Both the position numbers and the translations under genes were made by a program. This document shows positions 43,449 through 52,622 of a DNA stretch of 64,000 bases, piece after piece. Location: assembly GCA_905221385.1 (NCBI GenBank), contig CAJNCV010000003.1:124001-188000 (forward strand), written 5' to 3'. Source of the DNA: a bacterium. GTDB lineage: Bacteria; Bacillota; Bacilli; Lactobacillales; Streptococcaceae. The first letter of the stretch is position 1, and each line of letters starts with the position of its first letter. The notes beneath the pieces are model-generated. The model saw nothing but the letters and a program-made list of their open reading frames with translations. It was not told the origin of the DNA and ran no database searches.

Positions 43449-44014
43449 TGAGTAATTTATTTGCTAAATTTCAAAATATTTTCGAAGGGAAATCTGAACA
43501 ATTTAAAGGATACTCAAAATATAAAGGAAAAGTTGCTAATGAATTATTAAAAGATGAAGTAAGTAATGTTTTGAAGAAAAATTCTCTACCCTTAAAAGTT
43601 TCTGAGATTAATGCTTTTGTGATAGGTAGTAAATTTGAGTATGATTTGTTAATTTTAAAAGATGATGCTAACCCTGATAATTTTGCTTATAAACATGAAG
43701 ATGTTAAAGCTATAATAGAATGTAAAGTTAATGGTTTATATGATCCTGAAAAAAATACTGACAGTATAGCAAAAGCTATTAATGAGGTTAGAGGATTAAA
43801 CAAGGATGTCGCTTTTGGTTATGTTACATTCAGTGAGGTAGTACCAAAGAACAAGACTTCTGTTCATTATTGGGATTTGACGGAGAAGTTTTTAAATCAA
43901 AAAGTGACGGATGCTCATTTATTTGCCGTTACTTTAAGAACAGGTAACAAAGTCATTAATTCCAAGACGCCCGAAGATTTTGAAAAGTTTATCCTTAAAT
44001 TATGTAGCTGTTAA
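43448..44014 (+). CDS. Unknown protein with PD-(D/E)XK nuclease-like motif, inserted between carA and carB
   Basis: A 188-residue protein that I do not recognise as a named family. A D66...E91-x-K93 pattern (KFEYDLLIL, then AIIECKVNG) fits the active site of PD-(D/E)XK nucleases, as in restriction enzymes and DNA repair nucleases: strand with Asp, then a strand with ExK. No signal peptide or membrane helix. The GGGGGGAG ribosome-binding site lies in the carA end, and TAATG couples it to carA, so it should be expressed with the operon. Its codons are far more AT-rich than carA and carB, which points to horizontal transfer. Function could be defence or repair, but this is inference. Confidence 0.75.
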   Translation: MSNLFAKFQNIFEGKSEQFKGYSKYKGKVANELLKDEVSNVLKKNSLPLKVSEINAFVIGSKFEYDLLILKDDANPDNFAYKHEDVKAIIECKVNGLYDPEKNTDSIAKAINEVRGLNKDVAFGYVTFSEVVPKNKTSVHYWDLTEKFLNQKVTDAHLFAVTLRTGNKVINSKTPEDFEKFILKLCSC

Positions 44015-44037
44015 AATTTCTACCTAAGTTTATTTAT

Positions 44038-44092
44038 AAAAAATCTTCGGAGAATTTATTTAATGGCAACCTGAGAGTTGCCGAATAGAAAG
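44038..44092 (+). repeat. Hairpin-bearing direct repeat, copy 1
   Basis: The unit has conserved flanks (TCGGAGAATTTATTTAATG and GAATAGAAAG) around a variable hairpin. Here the stem is GGCAAC/GTTGCC with loop CTGAGA. Confidence 0.75.
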
Positions 44093-44173
44093 ACAGGTCG
44101 TTTCTTTTAGTCGCTATCAGGCGAACTAAAAACTCCCTGCACTAGATTTTTTATCGAAAAATATCGTTTCTCT

Positions 44174-44228
44174 AAAAAATCGTCGGAGAATTTATTTAAT
44201 GTCGCTCTGTGAGGCGACGAATAGAAAG
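44174..44228 (+). repeat. Hairpin-bearing direct repeat, copy 2
   Basis: Same flanks as copy 1, 136 bases downstream. The stem sequence differs (GTCGC with GCGAC) but still pairs, so base pairing is kept while sequence changed. Confidence 0.75.
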
Positions 44229-44365
44229 GAGAAGATACATTGTTCGCGGAAGTGAACACGCCCTAAGAACGGTGTGAAAAAGATAAACATCGTCTTGACG
44301 CTAAAGGCGTCTGCACCGAGTTTCCTATTTTCACTGTGTTCTTTACGGGCTTTGTATCATAAACT

Positions 44366-47300
44366 ATGCCTAAACGTACTGATATTCAAAAAATTATGGT
44401 GATTGGTTCTGGTCCGATTATTATTGGTCAGGCTGCTGAGTTTGACTACGCGGGGACCCAGGCCTGCTTGTCGTTGAAAGAGGAAGGTTATGAAGTTGTC
44501 TTGGTGAACTCAAACCCTGCCACTATCATGACGGACAAGGAGATTGCGGACAAGGTCTACATCGAACCGATTACACTGGAGTTTGTGACACGTATTCTCC
44601 GTAAGGAACGCCCAGATGCTTTACTTCCAACTCTTGGAGGTCAGACAGGGCTCAATATGGCCATGGAATTGTCTAAGAATGGCATTCTAGATGAATTGGG
44701 TGTCGAACTACTGGGAACTAAATTGTCTGCTATCGACCAAGCAGAGGACCGTGACCTCTTTAAACAATTGATGGAAGAGCTTGAGCAACCAATTCCTGAA
44801 TCTGAAATTGTCAACACAGTAGAAGAAGCAGTTGCCTTTGCGGCATCAATCGGCTACCCAGTGATTGTTCGCCCAGCCTTTACCCTTGGTGGTACTGGTG
44901 GTGGTATGTGTGCCAACGAGGAAGAATTGCGCGAAATCGCTGAAAATGGTTTGAAGTTGTCACCTGTTACCCAATGTTTGATTGAACGTTCAATCGCAGG
45001 TTTCAAGGAAATCGAGTACGAAGTGATGCGCGACTCAGCTGACAATGCTTTGGTTGTTTGTAACATGGAAAACTTTGACCCAGTTGGGATTCATACAGGG
45101 GATTCTATCGTATTTGCTCCTGCGCAAACCATGTCAGACTATGAAAACCAAATGCTACGTGACGCGAGCTTGAGCATTATCCGCGCTCTTAAGATTGAAG
45201 GTGGATGTAACGTTCAGCTGGCCCTTGATCCGCATAGCTTCAAGTACTATGTTATCGAAGTGAACCCTCGTGTATCGCGTTCTTCTGCCCTTGCTTCTAA
45301 GGCGACAGGTTATCCGATTGCCAAATTGGCTGCCAAGATTGCCGTTGGTTTGACTCTGGATGAGGTCATCAACCCAGTTACAGGTTCAACTTATGCTATG
45401 TTTGAACCAGCCCTTGACTATGTCGTTGCTAAGATTCCACGTTTCCCATTTGACAAGTTTGAAAAAGGTGAGCGTCGTCTCGGAACCCAGATGAAAGCGA
45501 CTGGGGAAGTCATGGCCATTGGTCGTAACATCGAGGAATCTCTTCTAAAAGCCTGTCGTTCACTTGAAATTGGGGTTCACCACAATGAAATGCCTGAACT
45601 TGCAACAGTTTCTGATGATGCCTTGATTGAAAAGGTTGTCAAGGCCCAAGATGACCGTCTCTTCTACGTATCAGAAGCTATTCGCCGTGGTTACACACCA
45701 GAAGAAATCGCTGAGCTTACGAAAATTGATATCTTCTATCTTGATAAACTCTTGCACATCTTTGAAATTGAGCAAGAATTAGGTGCCCATCCACAAGATC
45801 TAGAAGTCTTGAAAACAGCTAAACTCAATGGATTTTCAGACCGCAAGATTGCTGAACTCTGGAAAATGACCGCTGACCAAGTTCGCCAACTGCGTTTGAA
45901 AAACAAGATTGTTCCAGTATACAAGATGGTCGATACCTGTGCGGCAGAGTTTGACTCTGAAACACCATACTTCTATTCAACCTATGGATGGGAAAATGAG
46001 TCTATCAAGTCTGATAAGGAATCTGTACTTGTCCTAGGTTCAGGTCCAATCCGTATCGGACAAGGGGTTGAGTTTGACTATGCAACCGTTCACTCTGTTA
46101 AGGCTATCCAAGCAGCTGGTTACGAAGCCATCATCATGAACTCAAACCCAGAGACTGTTTCAACCGACTTCTCGGTATCTGATAAGCTCTACTTTGAGCC
46201 ATTAACTTTTGAAGATGTTATGAATGTTATTGACTTGGAGCAACCAAAAGGGGTTATCGTTCAGTTCGGTGGTCAAACAGCCATCAACCTTGCGGAGCCA
46301 TTGGCAAAAGCAGGGGTGACTATCCTTGGTACGCAAGTCGCTGACTTAGACCGTGCCGAAGACCGCGACCTCTTCGAGCAAGCTCTTAAAGACTTGGATA
46401 TTCCACAGCCACCAGGACAAACGGCTACCAATGAAGAAGAAGCAGTGCTTGCAGCTCGCAAGATTGGCTTCCCAGTCTTAGTTCGCCCATCTTATGTTTT
46501 AGGTGGACGTGCTATGGAAATCGTGGAAAACGAAGAAGATCTTCGTTCTTATATGCGTACAGCGGTTAAGGCTAGTCCTGACCATCCTGTCCTTGTAGAT
46601 TCTTATATCGTTGGACAAGAGTGCGAAGTTGATGCTATCTCAGATGGAGAAAATGTCCTTATCCCTGGTATCATGGAGCATATCGAACGAGCCGGTGTCC
46701 ACTCAGGTGACTCCATGGCCGTTTATCCTCCACAAACCTTGTCGCAAAAGGTGCAGGAAACCATCGCTGACTATACTAAACGTCTAGCAATTGGCCTTAA
46801 CTGTCTTGGAATGATGAACATCCAGTTTGTCATCAAGGATGAAAAAGTATACGTTATTGAGGTCAATCCACGTGCCAGCCGTACGGTTCCATTCCTTTCT
46901 AAGGTAACTAATATTCCTATGGCTCAGGTAGCGACTAAGCTCATTCTTGGTCAAAGTCTTGAAGAACTTGGCTACCAAGATGGACTTTACCCTGAAGGCA
47001 CACGAGTTCATATCAAAGCGCCAGTCTTCTCCTTTACCAAGCTAGCGAAAGTAGACAGCTTGCTCGGTCCTGAAATGAAATCGACAGGGGAGGTCATGGG
47101 TTCTGATACAACTCTTGAAAAAGCGCTCTATAAAGCTTTTGAAGCTTCATACCTTCACTTGCCTACTTTTGGTAATGTTGTCTTTACCATCGCTGATGAT
47201 GCAAAAGAAGAAGCTTTAGATTTAGCTCGTCGTTTCCAAAACATTGGTTACGGAATCCTTGCAACTGCAGGAACAGCGGAGTTCTTTGCAAATCATGGAC

Positions 47301-47542
47301 TTCAAGCTCAACTAGTTGGGAAAATCGGTGATGACGAACATGATATTCCTAGCTACGTCCGTAAAGGAAAAATCCAAGCTATCATCAATACTGTCGGAAC
47401 CAAACGAACTGCTGACGAAGATGGTGAGCAAATCCGTCGTTCAGCCATTGAACACGGAGTGCCACTCTTTACAGCTCTAGATACAGCTAATGCCATGCTC
47501 AAGGTGCTAGAAAGCCGTAGTTTTGTCACAGAAGCGATCTAG
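44366..47542 (+). CDS. carB: Carbamoyl-phosphate synthase large subunit
   Basis: A 1058-residue enzyme that makes carbamoyl phosphate from bicarbonate, ammonia and two ATP. It has two homologous ATP-grasp halves, beginning [20 protein letters not shown] and [19 protein letters not shown] (near residue 555), and a C-terminal allosteric MGS domain from about 930. The start is fixed by homology ([14 protein letters not shown]). No Shine-Dalgarno is visible ahead of it. It is the last gene of the pyr operon here and ends at a strong terminator. Confidence 0.97.
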   Translation: MPKRTDIQKIMVIGSGPIIIGQAAEFDYAGTQACLSLKEEGYEVVLVNSNPATIMTDKEIADKVYIEPITLEFVTRILRKERPDALLPTLGGQTGLNMAMELSKNGILDELGVELLGTKLSAIDQAEDRDLFKQLMEELEQPIPESEIVNTVEEAVAFAASIGYPVIVRPAFTLGGTGGGMCANEEELREIAENGLKLSPVTQCLIERSIAGFKEIEYEVMRDSADNALVVCNMENFDPVGIHTGDSIVFAPAQTMSDYENQMLRDASLSIIRALKIEGGCNVQLALDPHSFKYYVIEVNPRVSRSSALASKATGYPIAKLAAKIAVGLTLDEVINPVTGSTYAMFEPALDYVVAKIPRFPFDKFEKGERRLGTQMKATGEVMAIGRNIEESLLKACRSLEIGVHHNEMPELATVSDDALIEKVVKAQDDRLFYVSEAIRRGYTPEEIAELTKIDIFYLDKLLHIFEIEQELGAHPQDLEVLKTAKLNGFSDRKIAELWKMTADQVRQLRLKNKIVPVYKMVDTCAAEFDSETPYFYSTYGWENESIKSDKESVLVLGSGPIRIGQGVEFDYATVHSVKAIQAAGYEAIIMNSNPETVSTDFSVSDKLYFEPLTFEDVMNVIDLEQPKGVIVQFGGQTAINLAEPLAKAGVTILGTQVADLDRAEDRDLFEQALKDLDIPQPPGQTATNEEEAVLAARKIGFPVLVRPSYVLGGRAMEIVENEEDLRSYMRTAVKASPDHPVLVDSYIVGQECEVDAISDGENVLIPGIMEHIERAGVHSGDSMAVYPPQTLSQKVQETIADYTKRLAIGLNCLGMMNIQFVIKDEKVYVIEVNPRASRTVPFLSKVTNIPMAQVATKLILGQSLEELGYQDGLYPEGTRVHIKAPVFSFTKLAKVDSLLGPEMKSTGEVMGSDTTLEKALYKAFEASYLHLPTFGNVVFTIADDAKEEALDLARRFQNIGYGILATAGTAEFFANHGLQAQLVGKIGDDEHDIPSYVRKGKIQAIINTVGTKRTADEDGEQIRRSAIEHGVPLFTALDTANAMLKVLESRSFVTEAI

Positions 47543-47566
47543 TTGAGAAAGAATTTTTACAGTTTT

Positions 47567-47596
47567 AAAGCCAGCGTTTTCTGACGCTGGCTTTTA
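47567..47596 (+). terminator. Terminator of the pyr operon
   Basis: AAAGCCAGCG and CGCTGGCTTT pair around an 8-base loop, followed by TTATAAT. Confidence 0.9.
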
Positions 47597-47658
47597 TAAT
47601 ACTGATATTGCCTATTTCAACTATCATTTCTTTTATTAGGAATCATTCCAAAATGTGA

Positions 47659-47694
47659 TATAATAAGGGTGAATTGGAAATAGGTAAACTATTT
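47659..47694 (+). promoter_or_regulatory. Extended -10 promoter and operator-like repeat before mntH
   Basis: TATAAT (47659-47664) preceded by TGTGA gives an extended -10. An inverted repeat AAATAG-GTAAA-CTATTT (47678-47694) lies just downstream and could bind a repressor. About 100 bases of untranslated leader follow. Confidence 0.45.
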
Positions 47695-47762
47695 TCATCA
47701 TTCTTTCAAAAAATATTCTATTAAGAAATATGTAAAGACAGATTAGAAAGTGGGAAATCCCT

Positions 47763-49097
47763 ATGTCCTCTTATGAAAAAGTCTCTCTTTCTGAGATCAA
47801 TCAATCTATTGAGACTCCAAATAACAATCATTTTTGGCAAAATCTAAAAGCATTCTTAGGACCTGGTGCACTTGTGGCAGTTGGCTACATGGATCCAGGA
47901 AACTGGATCACCAGCGTGGTTGGTGGTGCCTCCTACAAATATAGTCTCTTATTTGTTATTTTGATTTCTTCCATCATTGCTATGCAGTTACAACAGATGG
48001 CTGGAAAGCTCGGTATCGTAACTAAGATGGACCTAGCACAGGCAACAGCTCATCATGCTCCCAAGTGGCTTCGCTATAGTTTGTGGGTGATTTTAGAATT
48101 AGCTTTAATGGCGACGGACTTGGCTGAGGTTCTAGGTTCAGCGATTGCCTTAAATCTTTTGTTTAAAATACCGATTATGATTGCTATCCTTCTAACCGTT
48201 TTAGATGTATTTTTGTTACTTTTATTGATGAAATTTGGCTTCAAAAAAATTGAAGCCATTGTTACGACTCTTATTTTAACCATATTAGCCATCTTTACCT
48301 ATCTTGTAGCCTTATCTAATCCAAGTATTCAGGGTATCTTTGGTGGTTATTTACCGACTCCTACATTATTTGAAACAGCATTGCCAGGTCATGAAAGCCA
48401 ATTGACCTTGGCTCTAGGTATTGTAGGAGCGACAGTCATGCCCCATAATCTCTATCTCCATTCTTCTCTATCACAAACAAGAAAAATTAATCACAAAGAT
48501 AAGAAGGATGTTCGAAAAGCAGTGCGCTTTATGACCTGGGATTCAAATCTTCAGTTGTCCCTAGCCTTCATTGTCAATTCCTTGCTTCTCATTTTAGGTG
48601 CCTCCCTCTTTTTTGGTCATGCATCTGAAATTTCAGCTTTTTCTCAAATGTACAATGCTTTACAGGATTCGACAATAGCAGGAGCAATAGCCAGCTCAAC
48701 CTTGTCAACTTTATTTGCTCTAGCCCTCCTAGCAAGCGGCCAAAATTCGACTATTACAGGCACTTTGACAGGACAGATTGTCATGGAAGGCTTCTTACAT
48801 CTAAGATTGCCTCAGTGGCTCATCCGTATCGGTACACGTATTTTTGCCTTGCTACCTGTGATTATAGTCGCCGTTTTGTTTGGATATCAAGAAAAAACCT
48901 TGGATCAGTTATTGGTCTATTCACAGGTCTTTCTGTCAATCGCTCTTCCGTTTTCAATCTTTCCCTTAATCTATCTGACCTCTAAGAAGTCACTGATGGG
49001 AGAATTCACTAATGCCAAGTGGAACACAATCCTAGGTTACGCAGTTTCAATCATCTTGACCATTCTCAATATCAAGCTTCTTTTCGATATTTTTTAA
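47763..49097 (+). CDS. mntH: Nramp-family manganese transporter MntH
   Basis: A 444-residue membrane protein with 11 predicted helices that imports divalent metal with protons. The metal-binding motifs are MDPGNW in helix 1 and VMPHNLYLH in helix 6. By family Mn2+ is the main substrate, which matters for oxidative stress in hydrogen-peroxide-producing streptococci. It is a single gene with its own promoter, convergent with the L31 gene. Confidence 0.93.
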   Translation: MSSYEKVSLSEINQSIETPNNNHFWQNLKAFLGPGALVAVGYMDPGNWITSVVGGASYKYSLLFVILISSIIAMQLQQMAGKLGIVTKMDLAQATAHHAPKWLRYSLWVILELALMATDLAEVLGSAIALNLLFKIPIMIAILLTVLDVFLLLLLMKFGFKKIEAIVTTLILTILAIFTYLVALSNPSIQGIFGGYLPTPTLFETALPGHESQLTLALGIVGATVMPHNLYLHSSLSQTRKINHKDKKDVRKAVRFMTWDSNLQLSLAFIVNSLLLILGASLFFGHASEISAFSQMYNALQDSTIAGAIASSTLSTLFALALLASGQNSTITGTLTGQIVMEGFLHLRLPQWLIRIGTRIFALLPVIIVAVLFGYQEKTLDQLLVYSQVFLSIALPFSIFPLIYLTSKKSLMGEFTNAKWNTILGYAVSIILTILNIKLLFDIF

Positions 49098-49180
49098 CCT
49101 CGTTTGAAATCAATCATAGTGTCAGCGTGAAGCTTGACAAAGAGAAAGTAGTAGTGGTTGGTTCATAAAAATAAGTACAA

Positions 49181-49208
49181 AAAAAGAACAGTTAAAACTG
49201 TTCTTTTT
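49181..49208. terminator. Bidirectional terminator between mntH and rpmE2
   Basis: AAAAAGAACAGT and ACTGTTCTTTTT pair perfectly around a four-base loop. Confidence 0.88.
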
Positions 49209-49212
49209 ATGA

Positions 49213-49455
49213 TTATTTGAGACCGTATTTTTTGTTGAAACGATCCACACGTCCATCTGCTTGAGTGAACTTTTGACGTCCAGTGTAGAATGGGTGTGAG
49301 TCTGATGAAATTTCCACACGGATCAATGGGTAAGTTTCGCCTTCGAACTCAACAGTTTCGTTAGAGCGTTTAGTTGAACCGCTAAGGAATTTGTAACCAG
49401 TAGTTGTGTCCATGAAGACAACTGGGCGATATTCTGGATGGATATCTTTTTTCAT
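49213..49455 (-). CDS. rpmE2: 50S ribosomal protein L31 type B
   Basis: An 80-residue ribosomal protein of the zinc-independent type B (no CxxC motifs), usual in streptococci. I chose the ATG at 49455 ([14 protein letters not shown]), with AAAGGA upstream; the frame is open further, but the extra residues are not part of L31. Confidence 0.96.
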   Translation of the reverse strand: MKKDIHPEYRPVVFMDTTTGYKFLSGSTKRSNETVEFEGETYPLIRVEISSDSHPFYTGRQKFTQADGRVDRFNKKYGLK

Positions 49456-49550
49456 TTTGCAATATTTCCTTTCTGCCATGGTCTCTTTGCGAGCCATAGA
49501 TTGTTACCATACTAGTCTATCAGATTCTGAAAAGTTTGGCAAGTATTTTA

Positions 49551-50486
49551 TCAGTTTTTAAGCAAGTTTTTTAACTTTTGATAGATGATTTCGTTTTCTT
49601 CTAGACTATAGGAATTGGCGCCACTAGCTAATGGATGTCCTCCTCCGTCGTGTTCTTTGGCAATTTCATTGATAGGGGTGATTTTACTGCGCATACGCAC
49701 ACGGAAGTGACCGTCAACTTGCTCAACAAAGATGGCCCAAGCCTTAACGGTATCAATTCGACCAGGTGCTCCGACAATCGCAGCCGTTTCAGCATCCGTA
49801 ACCATATATTTTTCTAAGATGTCTTGAGTAAGCAGAACGCGTGCAGCCCCGTTTTCATCAACTTCCAAATGATCATAAACATACCCTTGCAATTTTGCAA
49901 TCTTGAAGCTCATGGTATCCATTTGACGAGACAATCCAGCAAAGTCAAAATCAACTTCTCGGAGCTGGCCAGCTATTCTAAAGGTACGGGCACTAGTTGA
50001 AGGGTAGAGAAAACGCCCAGTGTCCCCGACAATTCCTGCATAGAGAAGTCGTGCCACTTCACTAGACAAAGCCAGCTGATTTTCTTGAGAAAATAGAGCA
50101 ATCATTTCACTAGCACTGCTTGAACTTGTATCCACCCAAGATAGGTCACCATAGATATCATCATTTGGATGGTGATCGATTTTGATGGTGAAAGCAGCTT
50201 GTTCATAGCGTTTATCATCGATACGAGGACGATTCGCTGTATCACAAATAATAGCAAGAGCTCCTTGGTAGTCACTGTCTTGGACAGTATCCATTTCCGC
50301 CATCCAAGTTAGAGTTGGCTCGTTATAACCGACTGCTTTGATAGTCTTTTCTGGAAAATGGTGTGTGAGAAGAGCTTTTAAGCCCACCTGACTTCCCAAG
50401 GCATCAGGGTCTGGTTTCATATGACGATGAATGATAATAGTATCGTATTCTTTGATTTTCTCTAAAATTTGCTGGCAAATTTCCAT
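49551..50486 (-). CDS. pde2: DHH/DHHA1 phosphodiesterase Pde2 (c-di-AMP pathway)
   Basis: A 311-residue soluble enzyme. The DHH part contains HRHMKPDPDALGSQ, ICDTANRPRID and DHHPNDDIYGDLSWVD; the C-terminal DHHA1 part contains GGGHPLASGA. In pneumococcus the gene at this position is Pde2, which cleaves pApA (and c-di-AMP) to AMP; the wider family includes the NrnA oligoribonucleases. I chose the ATG at 50486 with TTGAGG upstream. It is divergent from the flavodoxin gene. Confidence 0.92.
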   Translation of the reverse strand: MEICQQILEKIKEYDTIIIHRHMKPDPDALGSQVGLKALLTHHFPEKTIKAVGYNEPTLTWMAEMDTVQDSDYQGALAIICDTANRPRIDDKRYEQAAFTIKIDHHPNDDIYGDLSWVDTSSSSASEMIALFSQENQLALSSEVARLLYAGIVGDTGRFLYPSTSARTFRIAGQLREVDFDFAGLSRQMDTMSFKIAKLQGYVYDHLEVDENGAARVLLTQDILEKYMVTDAETAAIVGAPGRIDTVKAWAIFVEQVDGHFRVRMRSKITPINEIAKEHDGGGHPLASGANSYSLEENEIIYQKLKNLLKN

Positions 50487-50556
50487 AAATAACCTCAATT
50501 CTTTCTCATTTCATTGTAGCACAAGAATTTTTATTTTTAAAATGAAAAAGATATGA

Positions 50557-50562
50557 TATAAT
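50557..50562 (+). promoter_or_regulatory. -10 box of the flavodoxin gene
   Basis: TATAAT at 50557-50562; GAGGAGG precedes the ATG at 50590. No good -35 box is seen. Confidence 0.45.
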
Positions 50563-50589
50563 GGAGAAAGATAAATTGAGGAGGACGTT

Positions 50590-51033
50590 ATGGCATTAGC
50601 AAAAATTGTATTTGCCAGTATGACCGGTAATACCGAAGAAATTGCAGATATTGTAGCAGATAAATTGCGTGACTTGGGCTTGGATGTCGATGTGGATGAA
50701 TGTACGACTGTTGACGCTTCAGACTTCTTGGAGGCGGATATCGCAATCGTTGCGACCTATACCTACGGAGATGGAGAATTGCCAGATGAGATGATGGACT
50801 TCTACGAAGACCTAGCAGATCTCAACTTGAATGGCAAAATCTACGGAGTGGTCGGTTCAGGAGATACCTTCTACGACGAGTTCTGTAAGGCTGTCGATGA
50901 CTTTGATCGCGTTTTTGTAGCGACAGGAGCTGAAAAAGGTTCAGAGTGTGTTAAAGTAGACCTTTCTGCCGAAGAAGAAGACATCGAACGCTTGGAACAA
51001 TTCGCAGAAGAATTAGCTGCAAAAGTAGGATAA
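50590..51033 (+). CDS. Flavodoxin
   Basis: A 147-residue short-chain flavodoxin, a soluble one-electron carrier with FMN. The phosphate loop is SMTGNTEEIAD at the N-terminus, and TYTYGDGELPDE and VVGSGDTFYDEFC contribute the isoalloxazine site. The protein is very acidic, as usual. In streptococci flavodoxin often serves isoprenoid synthesis or ribonucleotide reductase activation; the partner here is not visible. It is followed by a strong terminator. Confidence 0.95.
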   Translation: MALAKIVFASMTGNTEEIADIVADKLRDLGLDVDVDECTTVDASDFLEADIAIVATYTYGDGELPDEMMDFYEDLADLNLNGKIYGVVGSGDTFYDEFCKAVDDFDRVFVATGAEKGSECVKVDLSAEEEDIERLEQFAEELAAKVG

Positions 51034-51043
51034 GAATCAAACT

Positions 51044-51079
51044 GCGCTGACTGGAAGGAGTCAGTGCGTTTTTTTTTTT
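51044..51079 (+). terminator. Terminator after flavodoxin
   Basis: GCGCTGACT and AGTCAGTGCG pair and are followed by more than ten T. Confidence 0.9.
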
Positions 51080-51154
51080 ATTAGTTATTTTTGGATTTTA
51101 CTAGCCTATTTATAAGCTTTTTGATACAATAATTCAAATAAAGGAGGAGATACT

Positions 51155-51421
51155 ATGGATTTAGATATTATTCGTCAAGAAATTGATCAAATCGACGACC
51201 AAATCGTCAAGCTCCTAGAAGAACGGATGCACTTAGTTGAAGGGGTTGTTGCTTATAAGAAAGCATCTGGTAAGCCAATCTTAGATTCTAAGAGAGAAGA
51301 AGTTATTTTTGAGAAAGTCAAAAATCGAGTAGAAGATAAGCGCTATCAGGATACCATTGTTGCGACTTTTTCAGACATTCTCAAACGTTCGCGTGATTAT
51401 CAGGATCAAAACATCAAATGA
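51155..51421 (+). CDS. Chorismate mutase (AroQ class)
   Basis: An 88-residue all-helical enzyme that converts chorismate to prephenate for Phe and Tyr synthesis. The pattern IRQEIDQIDDQIVKLLEERM, VVAYKKASGKPILDSKREE and the C-terminal DILKRSRDYQ fits the AroQ fold, with Arg and Lys active-site residues. It is preceded by AAGGAGG and a TACAAT -10 (51125-51130). Its stop overlaps the first crcB gene by 4 bases, a conserved but functionally unexplained linkage. Confidence 0.92.
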   Translation: MDLDIIRQEIDQIDDQIVKLLEERMHLVEGVVAYKKASGKPILDSKREEVIFEKVKNRVEDKRYQDTIVATFSDILKRSRDYQDQNIK

Positions 51422-51792
51422 AAAAAGAACAATTCTATCCGCTCGGGATTTTTCTAGCTGCTATGTTGGGAGGTCTTGTCCGCTATCTCATTTCCACTTG
51501 GTTACCAGCCAGTCCAGACTTTCCTTGGGGCACCCTCCTTGTCAACTATCTGGGAATTTTCTGCTTGGTTTATCTGGTAAAAGGCTATCTGGTCTATAAG
51601 GAAACTAGTAAAGGCTTGATTTTGGCGCTGGGGACGGGTTTTTGCGGAGGTTTAACAACTTTTTCTAGCCTAATGCTTGATGCTGTGAAACTGCTTGATA
51701 CCGGGCGTTATCTTAGTTTGGCCATGTATTTGCTTTTGAGCATCGGTGGAGGTCTGCTCTTGGCTTATGTTCTAGGGAGGAAGAAATGGTAA
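51418..51792 (+). CDS. crcB: Fluoride channel CrcB/Fluc, subunit 1
   Basis: A 124-residue membrane protein with four helices that exports fluoride. Conserved GTLLVNYLG and GFCGGLTTFSSL motifs are present. A second, shorter CrcB follows with a 7-base overlap; such pairs form a heterodimeric channel with opposite orientations of the two chains. The start overlaps the chorismate mutase end (ATGA). No fluoride riboswitch is seen upstream. Confidence 0.93.
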   Translation: MKKEQFYPLGIFLAAMLGGLVRYLISTWLPASPDFPWGTLLVNYLGIFCLVYLVKGYLVYKETSKGLILALGTGFCGGLTTFSSLMLDAVKLLDTGRYLSLAMYLLLSIGGGLLLAYVLGRKKW

Positions 51793-52115
51793 TCATTTAT
51801 CTTGCAATCGCCTGCGGGTTCGGAGCCCTTGTGCGCTATTTCTTTTCCCGCTATAATCAAGCTTCAAAATTACCTCTAGGAACTCTCATAGCCAATCTTC
51901 TAGGATGTTTTTTAATCGGCCTACTCTACAATCATGTGGAGTCCAAGGAAGTCTATGCTATCCTAGCGACAGGTTTTTGTGGAGGGTTGACGACCTTTTC
52001 AACCTTGAATGATGAGCTGCAAAGACTATTAAGTGACAAGAAGGTATTCTATAGCTATTTTCTCTTAACTTATATAGGCGGTTTTCTAGCGATTTTTTTA
52101 GGAATTCTGCTATAA
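51786..52115 (+). CDS. crcB: Fluoride channel CrcB/Fluc, subunit 2
   Basis: A 109-residue membrane protein with four helices, partner of the upstream CrcB. Motifs GTLIANLLGC and GFCGGLTTFSTL match. AGGAAGAAATG gives the ribosome-binding site inside the end of the first gene, so the two are translationally coupled. Confidence 0.93.
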   Translation: MVIIYLAIACGFGALVRYFFSRYNQASKLPLGTLIANLLGCFLIGLLYNHVESKEVYAILATGFCGGLTTFSTLNDELQRLLSDKKVFYSYFLLTYIGGFLAIFLGILL

Positions 52116-52120
52116 ATTTC

Positions 52121-52149
52121 TTTACTTTTAGGTGGAAATTTGGTAAACT
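52121..52149 (+). promoter_or_regulatory. Promoter of rplS
   Basis: TTTACT (52121-52126) and TAAACT (52144-52149) with a 17-base spacer, just behind crcB. Confidence 0.55.
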
Positions 52150-52155
52150 GTATCT

Positions 52156-52233
52156 TGTGTGTAATGGACGCACAAAAATACAGTTTATCCGCTGAGGAAG
52201 GTTCCTCAAGATTGACAAAGATAGGAGAATAAA
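52156..52233 (+). promoter_or_regulatory. L19 leader RNA
   Basis: The untranslated region between the promoter and rplS forms a GTGTGTAA...CGCAC stem and a perfect TGAGGAA/TTCCTCA hairpin before AGGAGA. It fits the L19 leader class known upstream of rplS in Firmicutes, thought to serve autoregulation. Confidence 0.55.
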
Positions 52234-52581
52234 ATGAATCCATTAATCCAAAGCTTGACAGAAGGTCAACTTCGTACAGATATCCCATCATTCCGTCCTG
52301 GTGACACTGTTCGTGTACACGCGAAAGTTGTCGAAGGTAACCGTGAACGTATCCAGATTTTTGAAGGTGTTGTTATCGCACGTAAAGGTGCTGGCATCTC
52401 AGAAAACTACACAGTTCGTAAAATCTCAAACGGTGTAGGTGTTGAGCGTATCTTCCCAATCCACACTCCACGTGTTGAAAAGATCGAAGTTGTTCGTTAC
52501 GGTAAAGTACGTCGTGCGAAATTGTACTACTTGCGTGCACTTCAAGGTAAAGCAGCTCGTATCAAAGAAATCCGTCGTTAA
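52234..52581 (+). CDS. rplS: 50S ribosomal protein L19
   Basis: A 115-residue ribosomal protein at the 30S-50S interface. Signature [20 protein letters not shown] and C-terminal [20 protein letters not shown]. It is transcribed alone from its own promoter and structured leader. A short T-rich hairpin (ACTCTGCT/AGCAGAGT at about 52593-52619) ends it, just before tRNA-Arg. Confidence 0.97.
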
Positions 52582-52591
52582 TTCGACTAAA

Positions 52592-52620
52592 AACTCTGCT
52601 CATCCAGCAGAGTTTTTCTC
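52592..52620 (+). terminator. Terminator after rplS
   Basis: AACTCTGCT and AGCAGAGTT pair around a short loop and are followed by TTTCT. Confidence 0.8.
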
Positions 52621-52622
52621 TA

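Larger units (their letters stand above)
44015..44365 (+). other. Structured non-coding region between nuclease-like gene and carB
   Basis: 351 bases without a credible gene. It holds two 55-base direct repeats (44038-44092, 44174-44228), a TTTAGTCGC/GCGAACTAAA stem between them, and after them an ACACGCC/GGTGT stem and a perfect GACGC/GCGTC hairpin. No strong promoter or terminator is evident, and carB has no obvious ribosome-binding site. Confidence 0.6.

Noticed and set aside
44038..44228. CRISPR array in the carA-carB interval
   Set aside because: There are only two repeats, 136 bases apart start to start, the repeat itself contains variable hairpins, and no cas gene is present.
43448..44228. 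Type III toxin-antitoxin (ToxIN-like) locus
   Set aside because: Repeats lie downstream, not upstream, of the gene, are only two, widely spaced, and no short-repeat RNA with terminator precedes the protein gene; the protein motif is nuclease-like but not ToxN-like.
51422..51792. Fluoride riboswitch before crcB
   Set aside because: crcB overlaps the chorismate mutase gene and no crcB-motif RNA is seen upstream of either gene.
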